Assembly: GCF_017104715.1 (NCBI RefSeq)
Contig: NZ_JAAGPI010000002.1
Location: 434,001 to 498,000 of the forward strand
Source: Burkholderia sp. Ac-20365
GTDB lineage: Bacteria > Pseudomonadota > Gammaproteobacteria > Burkholderiales > Burkholderiaceae
Direction: 5' to 3'
DNA length: 64,000 bases
In this document: piece after piece, positions 43,185 through 51,899 of the stretch
Layout: each line of letters starts with the position of its first letter
How positions within the stretch are numbered: position 1 is the stretch's first letter
The notes under the pieces: model-generated
The model's input: the letters and a program-made list of their open reading frames with translations, nothing else
The model's database searches: none
What the model was told of the DNA's origin: nothing
Program-made: the position numbers and the translations under genes

Positions 43185-44972
43185 ATGGGACAGTACGCCG
43201 CGCCGCTGCGCGACATGCAATTCGTATTGCACGAGTTGCTGAACGTCGAAGCCGAGATCAAGCAGATGCCTAAGCACGCTGATCTCGACGCCGACACGAT
43301 CAACCAGGTGCTCGAGGAAGCCGGCAAGTTCTGCTCGGAAGTGCTGTTCCCGCTGAATCAGAGCGGCGACCAGGAAGGCTGCAAGTACGAAGGCGATGGC
43401 GTCGTCACCACGCCGAAGGGTTTCAAGGAAGCGTACCGTCAGTACGTCGAGGCGGGCTGGCCTGCGCTCGGCTGCGATCCGGACTTCGGCGGCCAGGGCC
43501 TGCCCGCGTTCGTCAACAATGCGCTGTACGAAATGATGAACTCGGCGAATCAGGCCTGGACGATGTATCCGGGCCTGTCACACGGCGCCTACGAGTGTCT
43601 GCACGCGCATGGCACGCCGGAACTCCAGCAGGCGTACGTGCCGAAGCTGGTATCGGGCGAATGGACGGGCACGATGTGCCTGACCGAGCCGCATTGCGGC
43701 ACCGACCTCGGCATGCTGCGCACGAAGGCCGAGCCGAACAGCGACGGCTCGTACTCCATCAGCGGCACCAAGATCTTCATCTCCAGCGGCGAACACGATC
43801 TCGCCGAGAACATCGTTCACCTCGTGCTCGCGCGTCTGCCGGATGCGCCGCAAGGCACGAAGGGCATTTCGCTGTTCGTGGTGCCGAAGTTCATTCCCGA
43901 TGCGAGCGGCAATCCCGGTGAGCGCAATGGCGCGAAGTGCGGCTCGATCGAACACAAGATGGGCATCCACGGCAACGCGACGTGCGTGATCAATCTCGAC
44001 AACGCGAAGGGCTGGCTGGTCGGTGAGCCGAACAAGGGTCTCAACGCGATGTTCGTGATGATGAATGCCGCGCGCCTTGGCGTCGGCATGCAAGGTCTCG
44101 GCCTGACGGAAATCGCGTACCAGAACTCGCTGATCTACGCGAAGGAACGTCTGCAGATGCGCTCGCTGACGGGCCCGAAGGCGCCCGAAAAGGCCGCCGA
44201 CCCGATCATCGTTCACCCCGATGTGCGCCGCATGCTGCTCACGCAGAAAGCCTACGCGGAAGGCGCGCGCGCCTTCACGTACTGGGCCGCGCTGAACATC
44301 GACAAGGAGCTGTCGCACGCGGATGAATCCGTACGCAAGGATGCCGCCGACCTCGTCGCGCTGCTTACGCCCGTCATCAAGGCGTTCCTGACGGACAACG
44401 CGTTCGAAGGCACGAACATGGGCATGCAGATCTACGGCGGCCATGGCTTCATCGCCGAGTGGGGCATGGAGCAGTACGTGCGCGACGCGCGCATCAACAT
44501 GATTTACGAAGGCACGAACTCGATCCAGTCGCTCGATCTGCTGGGCCGCAAGGTGCTCGGCGACATGGGTGCGAAGCTCAAGAAGTTCGGCAAGCTGGTG
44601 ACGGATTTCGTCGAGGAAGAAGGCATCAAGCCGGAAATGCAGGAGTTCATCAATCCGCTCGCGGATATCGGCGACAAGGTGCAGAAGCTGACGATGGAAA
44701 TCGGCATGAAGGCGATGCAGAACCCGGACGAAGTCGGCGCCGCCGCCGTGCCGTATCTGCGCACCGTCGGCCATCTGGTGTTCTCGTACTTCTGGGCCCG
44801 CATGGCGCGCATCGCGCTCGACAAGCAGGCAGCGGGCGATCCGTTCTACAAGTCGAAGCTCGCCACTGCGCGCTTCTACTTCGCGAAGCTGCTGCCCGAA
44901 ACGGCATCGACGATCCGCGCCGCGCGCGCCGGTTCGAAGACGTTGATGGAAATCGACGAAGCGCTGTTCTAA
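43185..44972 (+). CDS. Acyl-CoA dehydrogenase (long form, DmdC/FadE-like)
   Basis: A 595-aa FAD enzyme that introduces the 2,3-double bond in acyl-CoA. Order: N-terminal extension, helical domain, beta-barrel (CLTEPHCGTDLGMLRTKAE; SGTKIFISSGEHDL) and C-terminal helices with the catalytic glutamate E442 (NMIYEGTNSIQSLDLLGRK). An extra C-terminal domain (about 470-595) identifies the ~600-aa class that includes DmdC and several fatty-acyl-CoA dehydrogenases. It follows the TetR gene by 97 bp and starts the beta-oxidation operon. Confidence 0.92.
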   Translation: MGQYAAPLRDMQFVLHELLNVEAEIKQMPKHADLDADTINQVLEEAGKFCSEVLFPLNQSGDQEGCKYEGDGVVTTPKGFKEAYRQYVEAGWPALGCDPDFGGQGLPAFVNNALYEMMNSANQAWTMYPGLSHGAYECLHAHGTPELQQAYVPKLVSGEWTGTMCLTEPHCGTDLGMLRTKAEPNSDGSYSISGTKIFISSGEHDLAENIVHLVLARLPDAPQGTKGISLFVVPKFIPDASGNPGERNGAKCGSIEHKMGIHGNATCVINLDNAKGWLVGEPNKGLNAMFVMMNAARLGVGMQGLGLTEIAYQNSLIYAKERLQMRSLTGPKAPEKAADPIIVHPDVRRMLLTQKAYAEGARAFTYWAALNIDKELSHADESVRKDAADLVALLTPVIKAFLTDNAFEGTNMGMQIYGGHGFIAEWGMEQYVRDARINMIYEGTNSIQSLDLLGRKVLGDMGAKLKKFGKLVTDFVEEEGIKPEMQEFINPLADIGDKVQKLTMEIGMKAMQNPDEVGAAAVPYLRTVGHLVFSYFWARMARIALDKQAAGDPFYKSKLATARFYFAKLLPETASTIRAARAGSKTLMEIDEALF

Positions 44973-44980
44973 AGCCATCA

Positions 44981-45013
44981 CGCGTCGGCGCGCCAAAGTC
45001 ATGCGCCGACGCG
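44981..45013 (+). other. Intercistronic hairpin between acyl-CoA dehydrogenase and hydroxyacyl-CoA dehydrogenase genes
   Basis: CGCGTCGGCGC (44981-44991) and GCGCCGACGCG (45003-45013) form a perfect 11-bp stem with an 11-base loop, without a T-run. Such hairpins often stabilise upstream mRNA or limit read-through in operons. Confidence 0.65.
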
Positions 45014-45098
45014 ACACTCTCACACATATGCCGCGCGCCGCTTATCGAAGCCCGCGCGCGGCGACTCGCGACACCGCATAACGCCCCGGAGGAACGAC

Positions 45099-47534
45099 GT
45101 GAGCAATCTGATCATTCGCAAGGTCGCCGTGCTTGGCGCCGGCGTGATGGGCGCGCAGATCGCTGCGCACCTGATCAACGCAAAGGTGCCCGTACTGCTG
45201 TTCGATCTGCCCGCGAAAGAAGGCCCGAAAAACGCCATCGCGCTCAAGGCTATCGAGAACCTGAAAAAGCTGTCGCCCGCGCCCTTTGGCGTGAAGGACG
45301 ACGCGCAATACATCCAGCCCGCGAACTACGACGACGACATCGAAAAGCTCGCCGAATGCGACGTGGTGATCGAAGCGATCGCCGAGCGCATGGACTGGAA
45401 GCATGATCTGTACAAGAAGGTGTCGCCGCACATCGGCGCGAACGCGATTTTCGCGTCGAACACGTCGGGCCTGTCGATCACCGAACTGTCGAACGGTTTC
45501 TCCGACGAACTGAAGGCGCGCTTCTGCGGCGTGCACTTCTTCAATCCGCCGCGCTACATGCACCTGGTCGAGCTGATCCCGACTGCGGCGACGCGTCCGG
45601 AAATCCTCGATCAACTCGAAACGTTTCTGACGAGCGTGGTCGGCAAGGGCGTCGTGCGCGCGAAGGATACGCCGAACTTCATCGCGAACCGCGTCGGTAT
45701 TTTCTCGATCCTCGCGGTCATCAAGGAAGCCGAGAAATTCGGCCTGCGCTTCGATGAAGTCGACGATCTGACGGGCAGTCGCCTCGGCCGCGCGAAGTCG
45801 GCGACGTTCCGCACGGCGGATGTGGTCGGTCTCGACACGATGGCGCACGTCATCAAGACGATGCAGGACAACCTGACGGGCGATCCGTTCTTCCACGTGT
45901 ACGAAACGCCTGCCGTGCTCGCCGCGCTGGTGAAACAGGGCGCGCTCGGACAGAAGACGGGCGCGGGCTTCTACAAGAAGGAAGGCAAGGCGATCAAGGT
46001 GCTCGACCCGAAAGCCGGCGCGTATGTCGATGGCGGCGCGAAGGCGGACGAACTGGTCGGCCGCATCCTGAAGCGCCCGCCCGCTGAGCGTCTGAAGCTG
46101 CTGCGTGAGTCGGAGCACCCGCAGGCGCAGTTCCTGTGGGCGATTTTCCGCGACGTGTTCCACTACATCGGCGTGCATCTGGAATCGATCGCCGATAACG
46201 CGCGCGACGTCGATCTCGCCATCCGCTGGGGTTTCGGCTGGAACGAAGGTCCGTTCGAAGGCTGGCAGACGGCGGGCTGGAAGCAGATCGCCGAGTGGGT
46301 GCAGGAAGACATCGCGGCAGGCAAGGCGCTGTCGAATGCGCCGCTGCCCGCGTGGGTGCTCGAAGGCGCTGTCGCCGAGAAGGGCGGCGTGCATACCAGC
46401 GAAGGCTCGTGGTCGCCGGCCGAGAAGCGCTTCGTGCCGCGCTCGTCGCTGTCCGTGTACGACCGTCAGGTGTTCCGCGCACCGCTCGCGGGCGAAACGG
46501 GCGCCGATCCGAAGACGTACGGCAAGACCGTGTTCGAAACGGATGCCGTGCGCGCATGGGTCGATGATCGCGCAGGCGAGAACGACGTGTTGATCGTGTC
46601 GTTCAAGAGCAAGATGAACACGATCGGACCGTCGGTGATCGACGGTCTCACGCAGGCCATCGAAGTCGCCGAGAAGGATTACAAGGCCGTCGTGATCTGG
46701 CAACCGACGTCGCTGAAACTCGGCGCGCCGGGCGGCCCGTTCTCGGCAGGCGCAAATCTCGAAGAAGCGATGCCCGCGTTCATGATGGGCGGCGCGAAGG
46801 GCATCGAGCCGTTCGTGAAGAAGTTCCAGCAAGGCATGCTGCGCGTGAAGTATTCGAACGTGCCCGTGGTCGCGGCCGTGTCGGGCATTGCGCTTGGCGG
46901 CGGGTGCGAACTGGTGCTGCATAGCGCGAAGCGCGTTGCGCACGTCGAGAGCTACATCGGTCTGGTGGAAGTGGGCGTGGGTCTGGTTCCGGCGGGCGGC
47001 GGTCTGAAGGAAGCCGCGCTGCGTGCTGCGGAAGCCGCAACGCAAGTCGGCGCGACCAATGATCTGCTCAAGTTCCTGCAAAAGTCGTTCGAAAACGCGG
47101 CGATGGCGAAGGTCTCCGGCTCCGCGCTCGAAGCGCGCGCGATGGGTTATCTGAAGCCGTCGGACACGATCGTTTTCAACGTTTTCGAACTGCTCGACAC
47201 GGCGAAGAAGGAAGCGCGTGCGCTGGCAGCGGCGGGTTATCGTCCGCCGCTGCGTGTGACGCAGGTGCCGGTTGCCGGACGTTCGGCGATTTCGACGATC
47301 AAGGCGTCGCTGGTCAACATGCGCGATGGCCGTTTCATCAGCGAGCACGATTACCTGATCGCTGGCCGGATTGCGGAAGCGGTGTGCGGCGGTGATGTCG
47401 AAGCGGGCAGTCTCGTCGATGAAGAATGGCTGCTGGCGCTGGAGCGTCGTGCGTTCGTCGAGTTGCTCGGCACGCAGAAGACGCAGGAACGGATCATGGG
47501 CATGCTGCAAACGGGCAAACCGGTGCGCAACTGA
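45099..47534 (+). CDS. 3-hydroxyacyl-CoA dehydrogenase / enoyl-CoA hydratase bifunctional protein
   Basis: An 811-aa beta-oxidation enzyme. The NAD-binding 3-hydroxyacyl-CoA dehydrogenase domain comes first (VAVLGAGVMGAQIAAHL, about 8-24; catalytic His at H146 in CGVHFFNPPRYMHLVE). A C-terminal helical domain follows, then a crotonase domain at the end (about 490-690; GIALGGGCELVLHS and YIGLVEVGVGLVPAGGG). This is the reverse of E. coli FadB and like the FadN/YusL type. The start is GTG at 45099 after a GGAGG (45090-45094). The thiolase gene follows 13 bp later. Confidence 0.92.
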   Translation: MSNLIIRKVAVLGAGVMGAQIAAHLINAKVPVLLFDLPAKEGPKNAIALKAIENLKKLSPAPFGVKDDAQYIQPANYDDDIEKLAECDVVIEAIAERMDWKHDLYKKVSPHIGANAIFASNTSGLSITELSNGFSDELKARFCGVHFFNPPRYMHLVELIPTAATRPEILDQLETFLTSVVGKGVVRAKDTPNFIANRVGIFSILAVIKEAEKFGLRFDEVDDLTGSRLGRAKSATFRTADVVGLDTMAHVIKTMQDNLTGDPFFHVYETPAVLAALVKQGALGQKTGAGFYKKEGKAIKVLDPKAGAYVDGGAKADELVGRILKRPPAERLKLLRESEHPQAQFLWAIFRDVFHYIGVHLESIADNARDVDLAIRWGFGWNEGPFEGWQTAGWKQIAEWVQEDIAAGKALSNAPLPAWVLEGAVAEKGGVHTSEGSWSPAEKRFVPRSSLSVYDRQVFRAPLAGETGADPKTYGKTVFETDAVRAWVDDRAGENDVLIVSFKSKMNTIGPSVIDGLTQAIEVAEKDYKAVVIWQPTSLKLGAPGGPFSAGANLEEAMPAFMMGGAKGIEPFVKKFQQGMLRVKYSNVPVVAAVSGIALGGGCELVLHSAKRVAHVESYIGLVEVGVGLVPAGGGLKEAALRAAEAATQVGATNDLLKFLQKSFENAAMAKVSGSALEARAMGYLKPSDTIVFNVFELLDTAKKEARALAAAGYRPPLRVTQVPVAGRSAISTIKASLVNMRDGRFISEHDYLIAGRIAEAVCGGDVEAGSLVDEEWLLALERRAFVELLGTQKTQERIMGMLQTGKPVRN

Positions 47535-47547
47535 GGGGGACTTTAAA

Positions 47548-48747
47548 ATGACCAAGCAATTGCAGGACGCATACATCGTCGCCGCGAGCCGCACACCGAT
47601 CGGCAAGGCGCCGCGCGGCATGTTCAGGAACACGCGCCCGGACGAACTGCTGGTGCACGCGATCAAGTCGGCGGTGGCACAGGTGCCCGGCCTCGATACC
47701 TCGTTGATCGAAGACGCGATCGTCGGCTGCGCGATTCCTGAAGCGGAGCAGGGTTTGAACGTAGCGCGTATGGGCGCGCTGCTTGCTGGCCTGCCGAATA
47801 CGGTTGGCGGCGTGACGGTGAACCGCTTTTGCGCATCGGGCGTGACCGCGCTGGCGATGGCGGCGGACCGGATTCGCGTCGGCGAATCGGACGTGCTGAT
47901 CGCGGGCGGTTGTGAATCGATGAGCATGGTGCCGATGATGGGCAACAAGCCGTCGCTGTCGCCGCATATCTTTGATCGCAATGAAGATGTCGGTATTGCC
48001 TACGGCATGGGTCTGACGGCGGAAAAGGTAGCGGAGCGCTGGAAGGTGAGCCGTGAGCAGCAGGACCAGTTCTCGGTCGAATCGCATCGCAAGGCGGTTG
48101 CTGCGCAACAGGCGGGCGAATTCAACGACGAAATCGCCGCGTACACGATTACCGAGCGCTTCCCCGATCTCGCGACGGGCGAAGTGAAGGTGAAGACGCG
48201 TGAGGTGTCGCTGGACGAAGGTCCGCGTGGCGATACGTCGATGGAAGGGCTGGCTAAGCTGCGTACGGTGTTCGCGAACAAGGGTTCGGTGACGGCGGGC
48301 AACAGCTCGCAGACGTCGGACGGCGCGGGCGCATTGATCGTGGTGTCGGAGAAGATTCTGAAGCAGTTCAATCTGACGCCGCTGGCACGTTTCGTCAGCT
48401 TTGCAGTGCGTGGTGTGCCGCCTGAAATTATGGGCATTGGGCCCAAAGAGGCGATTCCTGCGGCGCTGAAGGCCGCGGGCTTGAAGCAGGATGATATCGA
48501 CTGGATCGAGTTGAATGAGGCTTTTGCTGCGCAGGCTTTGGCGGTGATTGGCGATCTTGGGCTGGATGTTTCCAAGGTCAATCCGATGGGCGGGGCTATT
48601 GCGTTGGGGCATCCGCTTGGAGCTACCGGGGCGATTCGTGCTGCGACTGTTGTGCATGGGCTGCGCCGCCGGAATCTCAAGTACGGGATGGTCACGATGT
48701 GTGTTGGCACGGGCATGGGGGCTGCTGGGATTATTGAGCGGCTTTGA
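47548..48747 (+). CDS. Acetyl-CoA C-acyltransferase (thiolase)
   Basis: A 399-aa degradative thiolase that cleaves 3-ketoacyl-CoA to acetyl-CoA and a shortened acyl-CoA. The acyl-accepting cysteine is C95 (VNRFCASG); H355 (GHPLGATG) and C385 (MCVGTGMG) complete the active site, and NEAFAAQ precedes them. It is the last gene of the beta-oxidation operon and is followed by repeat element B. The ATG at 47548 is used, with GAGGGGGA 5' of it. Confidence 0.94.
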   Translation: MTKQLQDAYIVAASRTPIGKAPRGMFRNTRPDELLVHAIKSAVAQVPGLDTSLIEDAIVGCAIPEAEQGLNVARMGALLAGLPNTVGGVTVNRFCASGVTALAMAADRIRVGESDVLIAGGCESMSMVPMMGNKPSLSPHIFDRNEDVGIAYGMGLTAEKVAERWKVSREQQDQFSVESHRKAVAAQQAGEFNDEIAAYTITERFPDLATGEVKVKTREVSLDEGPRGDTSMEGLAKLRTVFANKGSVTAGNSSQTSDGAGALIVVSEKILKQFNLTPLARFVSFAVRGVPPEIMGIGPKEAIPAALKAAGLKQDDIDWIELNEAFAAQALAVIGDLGLDVSKVNPMGGAIALGHPLGATGAIRAATVVHGLRRRNLKYGMVTMCVGTGMGAAGIIERL

Positions 48748-48800
48748 TGTTGGTGCTGGTGCTGGCGGGCCGCTCGGGGTTTATGGAGCGGTTCGCTTTC

Positions 48801-49466
48801 GCTTTCGCTGGCATCCGCGTTTTGTTATTGGTGCTTCAAGCGTTGCCCCTGTGCGGGGCGGCACTTACTTTCTTTGCCGCCGCAAAGAAAGTAAGCAAAG
48901 AAAGCGGGCTAACACCGCCAGCCTTTGTTGTTGCCTGAGGGCACTCACCGGTTCTTATCCTTCGCACGGTAACTTCTCAATCACCGCCCGTTGCCATCGC
49001 TTCGGCTAGACGCCTCACCCGCTTCAAGCCCTCATAGCGCAGCCAGCGGCAGCGAATGGTTGCAGCCGCCCAGGTGGCAAACTGTGTGTAGGTCGTAGTG
49101 CTTCGCACGTCGGCGCTCTTACGACACCGACCTTGCTTTTCAGTCCGGAGTGAAGCGCGTACGCCGCGACAGCCTACACACAGTTTGCCGCTATAGAACG
49201 TGGGCGATTTGATCGCGCTAGCGGCGACGTGGGAGTGTGAAGCGGGTGAGGCGCGGATTCAGGGAGTTGGCAACGGGCAGTGAATGGCAGGTTGCCGTTT
49301 GAAGTGGAGGACCCGTTGGGGGCCCTCAGGCGGAAACAAGGATTGGCGGTGTTCAGCGGCTTTCTTTGCTTACTTTCTTTGCCGCGGCAAAGAAAGTAAG
49401 TGCCGCCCCGCACAGGGGCAACGCTTGAAGTGGGCAAAACACATCGCGGATGCGACCACAAACCCA
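48801..49466 (-). repeat. Composite inverted-repeat element, copy B
   Basis: An intergenic element of about 665 bp between the thiolase and enoyl-CoA hydratase genes. The core is 48845-49419 (575 bp), bounded by the same 20-bp inverted repeats as copies A and C. Both inner palindromes are of the CTTACTTTC...GAAAGTAAG type. The middle inverted pair (GGCAAACTGTGTGT and its complement) is present. The internal order is the reverse complement of copies A and C, so this copy is inserted in the opposite orientation. No transposase or credible gene is inside. Confidence 0.85.
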
Positions 49467-49515
49467 AGCAAAAGACGCGAACAGCAGAAGCAAAGAAAAC
49501 CTGGAGGAACGACAA

Positions 49516-50280
49516 ATGGACATCGAAACAACCCGCACTCACGACGTGCTGACCATCGCCTTCAACCGCCCGGAACGGAAAAACGCAATCACTGCGGCGA
49601 TGTACCAGACGATGGCCGACGCGCTGACAGAAGCGCAACAAGACCCCGCCACGCGGGCGATCCACATCCGTGGAAGTGCAGCAATCTTCAGCGCCGGCAA
49701 CGACCTGGAAGACTTCATGAAGCAGCCGCCCGTCAGCGAAGACGCGCCTGTGTTCCAGTTCCTGCGCGCAATCAGCTCGGCGGAAAAACCGATCGTGGCA
49801 TCGGTAGCGGGCGCAGCCGTCGGCATAGGCACCACGCTGCTGCTGCATTGCGACCTCGTCTACGCAGCAGACACCGCAACCTTCTCGCTGCCATTCTCGC
49901 AACTCGGACTCTGCCCTGAAGCCGCATCGTCGCTGCTGCTGCAACGCGTCGCCGGCTATCAGTCGGCTGCCGAAAAGCTGATGCTCGGCGAAGCCTTCGA
50001 TGCAAAAGAAGCGCAGCGGATGGGCTTCGTGAACCGTCTGCTGCCCGCGGCCGAAGTCGACGCGTTCGCGCTTCAGCAGGCGCAGAAGCTCGCCGCTCTG
50101 CCCGCATCGTCGCTGCGCATCACCAAGCAACTGATGAAGCGCGCCGCACAGCACGAAATCCAGACGCAAATGACCGACGAAGCCGTGCACTTCGCGAAGA
50201 TGCTGCTCGCGCCCGAAGCAAAAGAAGCGTTCAAGGCCTTCTTCGAAAAACGCAAGCCCGACTTCCGTCAATTCAGCTAG
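49516..50280 (+). CDS. Enoyl-CoA hydratase/isomerase (crotonase family)
   Basis: A 254-aa crotonase-fold protein. Oxyanion-hole segments are SAGNDLEDF and VAGAAVGIGTTLLLHCDLVYA. The segment SLPFSQLGLCPEAASSLLL replaces the classical second Glu region, so this may be an isomerase-like member (the ECI/PaaG group) and not a standard hydratase. The ATG at 49516 has GGAGG at 49503-49507. Its position after the beta-oxidation operon suggests a role with unusual or unsaturated acyl chains. It is separated from that operon by repeat element B. Confidence 0.85.
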   Translation: MDIETTRTHDVLTIAFNRPERKNAITAAMYQTMADALTEAQQDPATRAIHIRGSAAIFSAGNDLEDFMKQPPVSEDAPVFQFLRAISSAEKPIVASVAGAAVGIGTTLLLHCDLVYAADTATFSLPFSQLGLCPEAASSLLLQRVAGYQSAAEKLMLGEAFDAKEAQRMGFVNRLLPAAEVDAFALQQAQKLAALPASSLRITKQLMKRAAQHEIQTQMTDEAVHFAKMLLAPEAKEAFKAFFEKRKPDFRQFS

Positions 50281-50301
50281 GCGCGAAAAGCGAAGCGGGC
50301 G

Positions 50302-51123
50302 TCAAACGGTGTCGTAATCGACGTAGCCTGCTTCGCGACAAAAACTCACCAGCCGCACGCCCGCTTCACGCGCAATCGTGATCGCCAGCGACGACGGCGC
50401 CGAGATCGTCGCCACCATCGGAATGTCGACGCGCGCGGCCTTGCGCACCAGCTCGTAGCTCGCGCGGCTCGACAGAAAGACAAACCCTTCGCGCGTATCG
50501 ACGCGATCCAGCGAGAGCCGGCCAATCAGCTTGTCGAGCGCGTTGTGACGGCCGACATCCTCGAACGCGTAGCGGATCGCACCCGTCGCGTCGCACCACG
50601 CGGCGGCGTGCAGGCCGCCCGTCATCTTCGTCAACGCCTGGTGCGCGGGCAGTTCCTTCGCGGCGCGGGCGATCGCGTCGGGCGCGAGGCGCTGCAAAAA
50701 GCCCGTGTCCGGCACGCGCTCCGGCGTCAGATCGAGCAGGTCGATGCTCTCGATCCCGCACACGCCGCAACCCGTGCGCCCCGACAGCGCGCGGCGCTTT
50801 TCCTTCAGCGCGGCGAACGCCTGCTGCACGACGGTCAGTTGCACTTCCGCATGCGGCAATTTGCCGTCGCGAAACTCGACCTCGATGTCCTGAATGTGCG
50901 CGCCACGCTCGACAATCCCTTCCGAAATCGCAAAGCCCACCGCGAATTCTTCGAGATCGCGCGGCGTGCACATCATCACCGCGTGCGAAATGCCGTTGAA
51001 GACGAGCGCGACGGGCCACTCCTGACCAACATGATCGGCAACGCTTTCGACCGCGCCGCCACGATGCCGGCGCACCGCCTGCTCGACGATGCCAGGCTGT
51101 TCGCCCGTATCCAGTTCGTTCAC
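50302..51123 (-). CDS. fdhD: FdhD, formate dehydrogenase sulfurtransferase
   Basis: A protein of about 273 aa that transfers sulfur from IscS to the molybdenum cofactor of formate dehydrogenase. The redox-active CxxC is in GRTGCGVCGIES, near residue 120 as in E. coli FdhD. MMCTPRDLEEFAVGFAISEGIV and FEDVGRHNALDKLIG are also family signatures. Start: GTG at 51123 has an AGGAG eight bases upstream. A GTG at 51132 is in frame but touches that ribosome-binding site. It is divergent from the nitrate-reductase-associated protein gene. No formate dehydrogenase is in the window. Confidence 0.93.
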   Translation of the reverse strand: MNELDTGEQPGIVEQAVRRHRGGAVESVADHVGQEWPVALVFNGISHAVMMCTPRDLEEFAVGFAISEGIVERGAHIQDIEVEFRDGKLPHAEVQLTVVQQAFAALKEKRRALSGRTGCGVCGIESIDLLDLTPERVPDTGFLQRLAPDAIARAAKELPAHQALTKMTGGLHAAAWCDATGAIRYAFEDVGRHNALDKLIGRLSLDRVDTREGFVFLSSRASYELVRKAARVDIPMVATISAPSSLAITIAREAGVRLVSFCREAGYVDYDTV

Positions 51124-51241
51124 CTGCTTCACTCCTGCGCAAAAAGCCGCGACCCGGCCTGATGCCGCCGCGTCGCCAATATGGTTCTAAAATACCTCAG
51201 ACCGGCACAGCGCGTTGGCCACCGAATAAGAGGAATCTGCC

Positions 51242-51718
51242 ATGGGACTCAATGATGCGCCCCTGCTGTTCAATTTCGAGGTCGAATCTTCGGAGAATCT
51301 GAAGTTCATTCCGATGGTCGTCCGATTCAATCTCGACCGTTTTGGGCTGCGGATTTCGCTCGAACAATGGCAGATGCTGCCGCACGAAGACCGCGTGCTG
51401 CTGGCGCGTTTCCCCGCCGACGACGACACCGCGATCGAGCCGAACTTCGATCACGCCCTGTTCGAGATGATGCGCACGCACGCGAACATCGAGCCCGAAT
51501 GGTTCACGCCCGAGGATAACCCGGCATGGCGTGACACTGCAGTCGTGCCGGATGGCGTGCTGCATCAGGCGCAACTCGCCAGTCTCGCGGCGCCGGGCGC
51601 GGCGCAGTGGGCGCAACTCCAGCCGTTCCAGCGTTATGTGCTTGCCAAACTGTCGCGCAAGAGCACGAGTAACCACGATTTCGTGCCAGCCATGAAGGAA
51701 TTCGGCCTCGCCGGTTGA
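51242..51718 (+). CDS. Nitrate reductase associated protein family
   Basis: A 158-aa protein matching the family named for association with nitrate reductase genes in cyanobacteria and proteobacteria. Typical segments are LFNFEVESSENLKFIPMVVR, WQMLPHEDRVLLARFP and FQRYVLAKLSRKSTSNHDF. The biochemical function is not known. The divergent partner fdhD acts on a molybdenum enzyme, which suggests a molybdoenzyme-related role here too (inference). The ATG at 51242 has GAGGAA upstream (51228-51233). Confidence 0.78.
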   Translation: MGLNDAPLLFNFEVESSENLKFIPMVVRFNLDRFGLRISLEQWQMLPHEDRVLLARFPADDDTAIEPNFDHALFEMMRTHANIEPEWFTPEDNPAWRDTAVVPDGVLHQAQLASLAAPGAAQWAQLQPFQRYVLAKLSRKSTSNHDFVPAMKEFGLAG

Positions 51719-51899
51719 ATCTGGCGCAAGATTTTTCGCGTTTACCCTCAATCTTTTCCGAACGCTGCCGTAATCCAAAGGTTGGCGCGTAAAGCGCTGC
51801 GCCCGGCTGCGCGTCGTTTGCTGCGTGGTCCGTGCGCGCCGCCTGTGACTGGCTTCTCCGCGCGCCCCCGCCTGCAGGATCGAACGACGTTCGGAACCT

